From contig JAULJL010000011.1 in the NCBI GenBank assembly GCA_030761205.1, positions 17,350,501 to 17,414,500 on the forward strand: a DNA stretch of 64,000 nucleotides, in the 5' to 3' direction. The notes under the pieces are model-generated. The model had not been told where the DNA came from. It ran no database searches and was given only the letters and a program-made list of their open reading frames with translations. A program made the translations under genes and the position numbers. The DNA comes from Fremontodendron californicum (taxonomy: Eukaryota; Streptophyta; Magnoliopsida; Malvales; Malvaceae). How positions within the stretch are numbered: position 1 is the first letter of the stretch; each line of letters begins with the position of its first letter. Below, in pieces: positions 60,045-64,000 of this stretch.

Positions 60045-62285
60045 ATGTTCCAAGCTCCCGAAAAAGACTTCAGACTTAGGAGAATAAAGAAATTTATAAC
60101 TTCTCACCAACAACCGATCGAGAAGTTGATCCAAAACATCCAAGGGGAGCAAGGAGAGATGGCTGCAGCTGACAACCGAACTCTCAAGGAGCTAGCCTCT
60201 TCAGACTTGGGTTAACAACCATTATGCACTGAATATGCTAATCTTGAGGTAGCTTTTGAATTAAAATCTGGTTTAATTCATCTTCTCCCAACTTTTCATG
60301 GTTTTGCAGGAGAGGATCCAAATAAGCACCTCAAGGAATTCCATGTAGTTTGCTCAAGCATGAGACGAATAAGAGTCACGGAAGAGCAAGTTATGTTGAG
60401 AGCCTTCCCATTCTCTCTAGTTGGTTTAGCGAAGGAATGACTCTACTATCTACCATCCGGGACCATCACTACATGGAATGATATGAAGAAAGTATTCTTG
60501 GAAAGGTATTTCCCAGCATCTAAGGCTGCCAACATTAGAAAAGACATATGTGGGATTAGGCAATACAATGGAGAGTCTTTATATGAATATTGGGAGAGGT
60601 TCAAGAAACTTTGTGCATCATGTCCATACCATCAGATAAGTGAATAAATTCTCATCCTATACTTCTATGAAGGTCTCATGCCCATGGAAAGAAGTATGAT
60701 AGATACCGCTAGTGGGGGAGCTGTAGTTGATAAGACTCCCGGGGCTGCTAGAACTCTAATCTCCAACATGGCAGCCAATTCTCAACAATTCTCAATGAGA
60801 CAAGATCCACCACCATAACCCAAGAGAATTAATGAGATAAGTATATCATCCCTTGAACAAATATTTGATAAACTGACTTCTCTTGTTCAACAATTGGCTG
60901 TAGGTAACATACAGCAAATAAAGGCTTGTGGCATATGTTCAAACATAGGGCACCAAACTGATATGTGTCCAACACTTCAAGAAGAAACCAATGAAATTGT
61001 GAATGCCATGGGTGGATTTCCAAACCAACCAAGGAAATATGATCCCTACTCAAACACTTACAATCCAAGATGGAGGGATCATCCAAACTTCAATTATGGA
61101 GGGAACCAATCACAAGCTGTTCCTCCACCATTTGACAATAGGCCACCGGGTTTTCAACAAAGAGTGCAACAACTATATCAAACCCGACAACAAGTACCAC
61201 CATAAAAAAAATCAGGTGAGACTCTTGAAGATCTTGTTAAAACCCTTACTACTAATAGAATTCAACTTCAACAGGAATCAAGGGAGACAAAGGTAAGTAT
61301 CCGAAACTTAGAGGTTTTGATGGGGCAATTGGAAAATACCATGAGTCAAATGCAAGCAAGGGATTCTGGGAAATTACCTTCCCAAACCATAGTGAATCCA
61401 AGAGAGAATGCCAATGCTATAACTTTAAGAAGTGGGAAATAGCTAGAGACACCAGAAAAGGATAGTGCTCAAGGGGAGAACAACACCATGGCATCCTCTT
61501 CACATCCCAATAAGCCACTAAAAAAGCTAACTCCTAAACCATCTTTTCCTTCTTATATAACTCCACCACCTTTTCCTAGCAGGTTAGCAAAGTCCAAGAA
61601 GGGGGAGTAAGAGAAGGAAATTTTGGAAACCTTCCGAAAGGTAGAGGTGAACATTCCTTTACTAGATGCTATCAAGTAAGTTCCAAGATATTCCAAATTC
61701 CTAAAAGAGTTGTGCACATCTAAACGAAAGTTGAAATGGAATGAAAAGGTAAGTGTAGGGGAGAATGTGTCAGTTGTTCTTCAAAAGAAACTCCCACCTA
61801 AATGCAAAGATCCAGGTATGTTTACCATTCCTTGTAAGATAGGCAACACCAGGTTTGAGCGTGCTATGCTAGATCTAGGGGAATCTATTAATGTCATGCC
61901 ATATTCAATTTATGCTTCATTGAATCTAGGACCATTAGAGGAAACGGGTGTTATAATACAACTTACTGACCGTTCTAACACTTACCCAAGAGGAGTTGTA
62001 GAAGACGTTCTTATACAGGTTAATGAATTGGTTTTTTACGTTGACTTTTATGTTATTGAGATGGAAGATGAGAAGACTTCTAATCCCACACCTATTCTAT
62101 TAGGGAGACCACTCTTGAAAATAGCAAGAACTAAAATAGATGTACATGATGGCACTTTAACTATGGAATTTGATGGTGAAATAATTCGCTTTAACATTTT
62201 TGAGGCCATGAGATATCCAAGTGATGTGCATTCTATTTTTAATATTGATACATTGACTCACTATTACAGCAAGCTTATGAGCTAG
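60045..62285 (+). pseudogene. Decayed gag-protease of the second gypsy element
   Basis: A single reading frame from MFQAPEKD (60045) to 62285, interrupted by about eight stops (near 60213, 60438, 60645, 60817, 61203, 61440, 61608 and 61677). Visible parts are the gag core (HLLPTFHGFAGEDP, KVFLERYFPASK, YEYWERFKKLC), a CCHC knuckle (CGICSNIGHQTDMC, about 60927-60970) and the protease with DLGES where DLGAS is found in the relative (about 61870), then ILLGRP. The absence of frameshifts with so many stops is unusual and points to base substitution decay. It would give no functional Gag. Confidence 0.9.
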
Positions 62286-62299
62286 ATTGTGAAGATAGT

Positions 62300-63290
62300 T
62301 TGGAGATAGTCCTTAGCAAACATCTTGGAATGGGGAATGCTAAAAGGGAACTAGCCTTGAGTGACCATGTGGAAGGGGCACTAGAATCTTTACACTCGTT
62401 GCCACCTAAAGATGCAAGGTTTGATGTTTCATTTATTGATTTGCCTTTGTCTAATGAGAAACTTCTACCTTCCATTTTGCAGGCACCAACTTTAGAGTTG
62501 AAACCACTACCGGACCACTTGAAATATGTGTTCTTAGGTGAAAAGGACACGCTACCGGTCATTATTGCCAAAGAGCTCACATCTTTGCAAGAATAACGAC
62601 TTATCCGGGTGCTTAGAGAGCATAAAACAGTAATTGGTTGGTCAATTGCCGATATCAAGGGAATAAGCCAATCAATAAGAAAGGCACAAAGAAGATTGAA
62701 CCCTCCTATGATGGAGGTTGTGAAAAAAGAGATATTGAAGCTCCTAGATGTTGGAGTGATCTATCCTATCTCGGATAGCAAATGGGTGAGCCCAGTCTAA
62801 GTGGTTCCAAAAAAATCAGGTGTAACGGTGGTAACAAATAATGAGAATGAACTTGTTCCTACTAGGATTCAAACAGGGTGGCGAGTTTGTATTGATTATC
62901 AAAAACTTAATTCCACAGCTCGCAAAGACCACATTCATTTACCTTTTATTGATCAAATGCTTGAAAGGTTAGCTGGCCATTCTCATTATTGTTTTTTTGA
63001 TGGTTTTTCAGGTTATAATCAGATTGCCATTGCTCCAGAGGACCAAGAGAAAACAACATTCACATGTCCATTCACCCTTAGGTACTTACTCACTAAGAAG
63101 GAGGCCAAACCAAGGTTGATTAGATGGATACTTCTCTTACAAGAGTTTGATTTGGAGATAAAAGATAAGAGAGGTAGTGACAACCTGGTTGTGGACCATC
63201 TTAGCCATTTAGTTTATGAAGAGGTTGCAGTACCCTTGAATGAGAACTTTTCGAATGAGAAACTTCTTTTTATAAGTACAACAACTCCTT
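62300..63290 (+). pseudogene. Partial RT fused to RNase H end (internal deletion)
   Basis: From LELKPLPDHLKYVFLG (about 62490), through the RT entry region (EHKTVIGWSIADIKGIS, MEVVKKEILKLLDVGVIYP, VCIDYQKLN, FFDGFSGYNQI), to EKTTFTCPF at about 63078. The frame then jumps directly to the RNase H tail and connection (TLRYLLTKKEAKPRLIRW, DNLVVDHLSHL). The RT catalytic YxDD/FADD box and most of RNase H are deleted. Stops occur near 62595 and 62798. Confidence 0.88.
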
Positions 63291-64000
63291 GGATGCCGAT
63301 ATTGTTAATTACTTAGTTACCAAGAAGTTGCCACAAAAGTTGACACAAGCTCAGATAAATAAGATCAATAGTGATGCCAAATACTACATATGGGATGATC
63401 CTTACCTTTGGAAGCATTGCTCCGATCAGATTATAAGAAGGTGTGTACTCGAATATGAATTTCAATCTATTCTCACGTCACTCTTATGCATGTGGAGGAC
63501 ACTTTGGATCCAAAAGAACAGCCATGAAAGTTCTTGATTCTTGATTTTATTGGCCTACTATGTTCAAAGATGTATACCTCTTTTGCAAGTCATGTGATAG
63601 TTGCCAAAAAATAGGTAACTTAGGTGTTAGAAATCAAATGCCTCAAACTCGAATACTTATTGTTGAAATTTTTTATGTATAGGGCATGATTTTCATGGAA
63701 CCTTTTCCTTCTTCTTTGGTAATCTTTATATTTTACTTGCCGTTGATTATGTTTCAAAGTGGGTGGAAGCAAAATCCACTAGGACAAATGACTCTAAAGT
63801 TGTTTCAGATTTTGTCAAGACTAACATCTTTGCTAGGTTTGGAACACCAAAGGCCATAATCAGCGATAGAGGTACTCACTTTTGCAATAGAACTATGGAA
63901 GCACTTTTGAGGAAGTATAACATCACACACAAGGTCTCCACCTTATACCATCCTCAAACTAGTGGGCAAGCTGAAGTGTCAAACCGAGAAGTTAAGTCCA
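63290..64000 (+). pseudogene. Decayed Ty3/gypsy integrase, N-terminal and core part
   Basis: Starts ADIVNYLVTKKLP (about 63292), followed by the zinc region (H..H near CGGHFGSKRT, C..C in CKSCDSCQK) with a frameshift near 63480. The core after about 63740 reads DYVSKWVEAKST, ISDRGTHFCN (catalytic Asp) and YHPQTSGQAEVSNRE (Glu region) at the window edge. Stops near 63540, 63612 and 63680 show decay. Whether the end of this element carries cargo like its relative cannot be seen. Confidence 0.85.

Larger units (their letters stand above)
58121..64000 (+). mobile_element. Second tRNA-Asp-primed Ty3/gypsy element, 5' part
   Basis: 5' LTR 58121-59926, primer site 59933-59950, gag-protease 60045-62285, partial RT-RNase H 62300-63290, integrase from about 63290 to the window end. 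Homologous to the LOG-bearing element in gag, protease and the R-U5-side context, but heavily mutated. The 3' part is not in the window. Confidence 0.93.

Noticed and set aside
1..64000. tRNA, rRNA or ordinary host genes
   Set aside because: None recognised on either strand; the only tRNA-like sequences are primer-binding sites of retroelements.

Overview
This window looks like plant nuclear heterochromatin, probably from a eudicot. It is AT-rich and has no ordinary multi-exon host gene. Almost all of it is LTR retrotransposons stacked inside one another. The evidence is plant-type Ty1/copia primer-binding sites (initiator tRNA-Met), plant Ty3/gypsy primer-binding sites (tRNA-Asp, TGGCGCCGTTGCCGGGGA), Tat/Ogre-type giant LTRs and several exact 5-bp target-site duplications (TSDs). 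The species cannot be named from the sequence.

Layout. 1-412: ends of two gypsy-type LTRs. 413-5912 and 15459-16687: two decayed copia copies (copia-1, copia-2) joined through one LTR (3489-5160). 5913-15453: a complete, very young gypsy element on the minus strand, inserted in copia-2 with TSD AAGTA. 16688-20615: pieces of Tat/Ogre LTRs and of a second copia LTR subfamily (LTR-B). 20616-27730: copia-3 (minus). 27731-35317: 3' half of a Tat element (plus), with decayed integrase, a 62-bp tandem repeat array and a long 3' LTR. 35318-35883: LTR-B fragment. 35884-43686: copia-4 (minus), carrying a MITE. 43687-58120: copia-5 (minus), split by a 7.4-kb Tat solo LTR (TSD AGTGG), which itself holds a 1.85-kb gypsy solo LTR (TSD ATGGC). 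58121-64000: 5' LTR, gag-pro, partial RT and start of integrase of a second tRNA-Asp-primed gypsy element that runs off the window.

The notable object is the young gypsy element at 5913-15453. Its 1486-bp LTRs differ at only three sites by eye. Its first ORF is an unbroken gag-protease fused in frame to the integrase C-terminal tail, so RT, RNase H and the integrase core are missing. Between that ORF and the 3' LTR lie two open, intronless cargo frames. One is 104 aa with a basic motif and a Cys4 finger, resembling the nucleic acid-binding proteins of flexuous plant RNA viruses (Betaflexiviridae). The other is a full-length 215-aa LOG-type cytokinin riboside 5'-monophosphate phosphoribohydrolase. 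These are the only clearly intact genes in the window; the other recognisable retroelement frames carry stops, frameshifts or deletions. I infer a non-autonomous retrotransposon, moved in trans by a relative, that carries a host-derived hormone-activation gene beside a virus-like gene.
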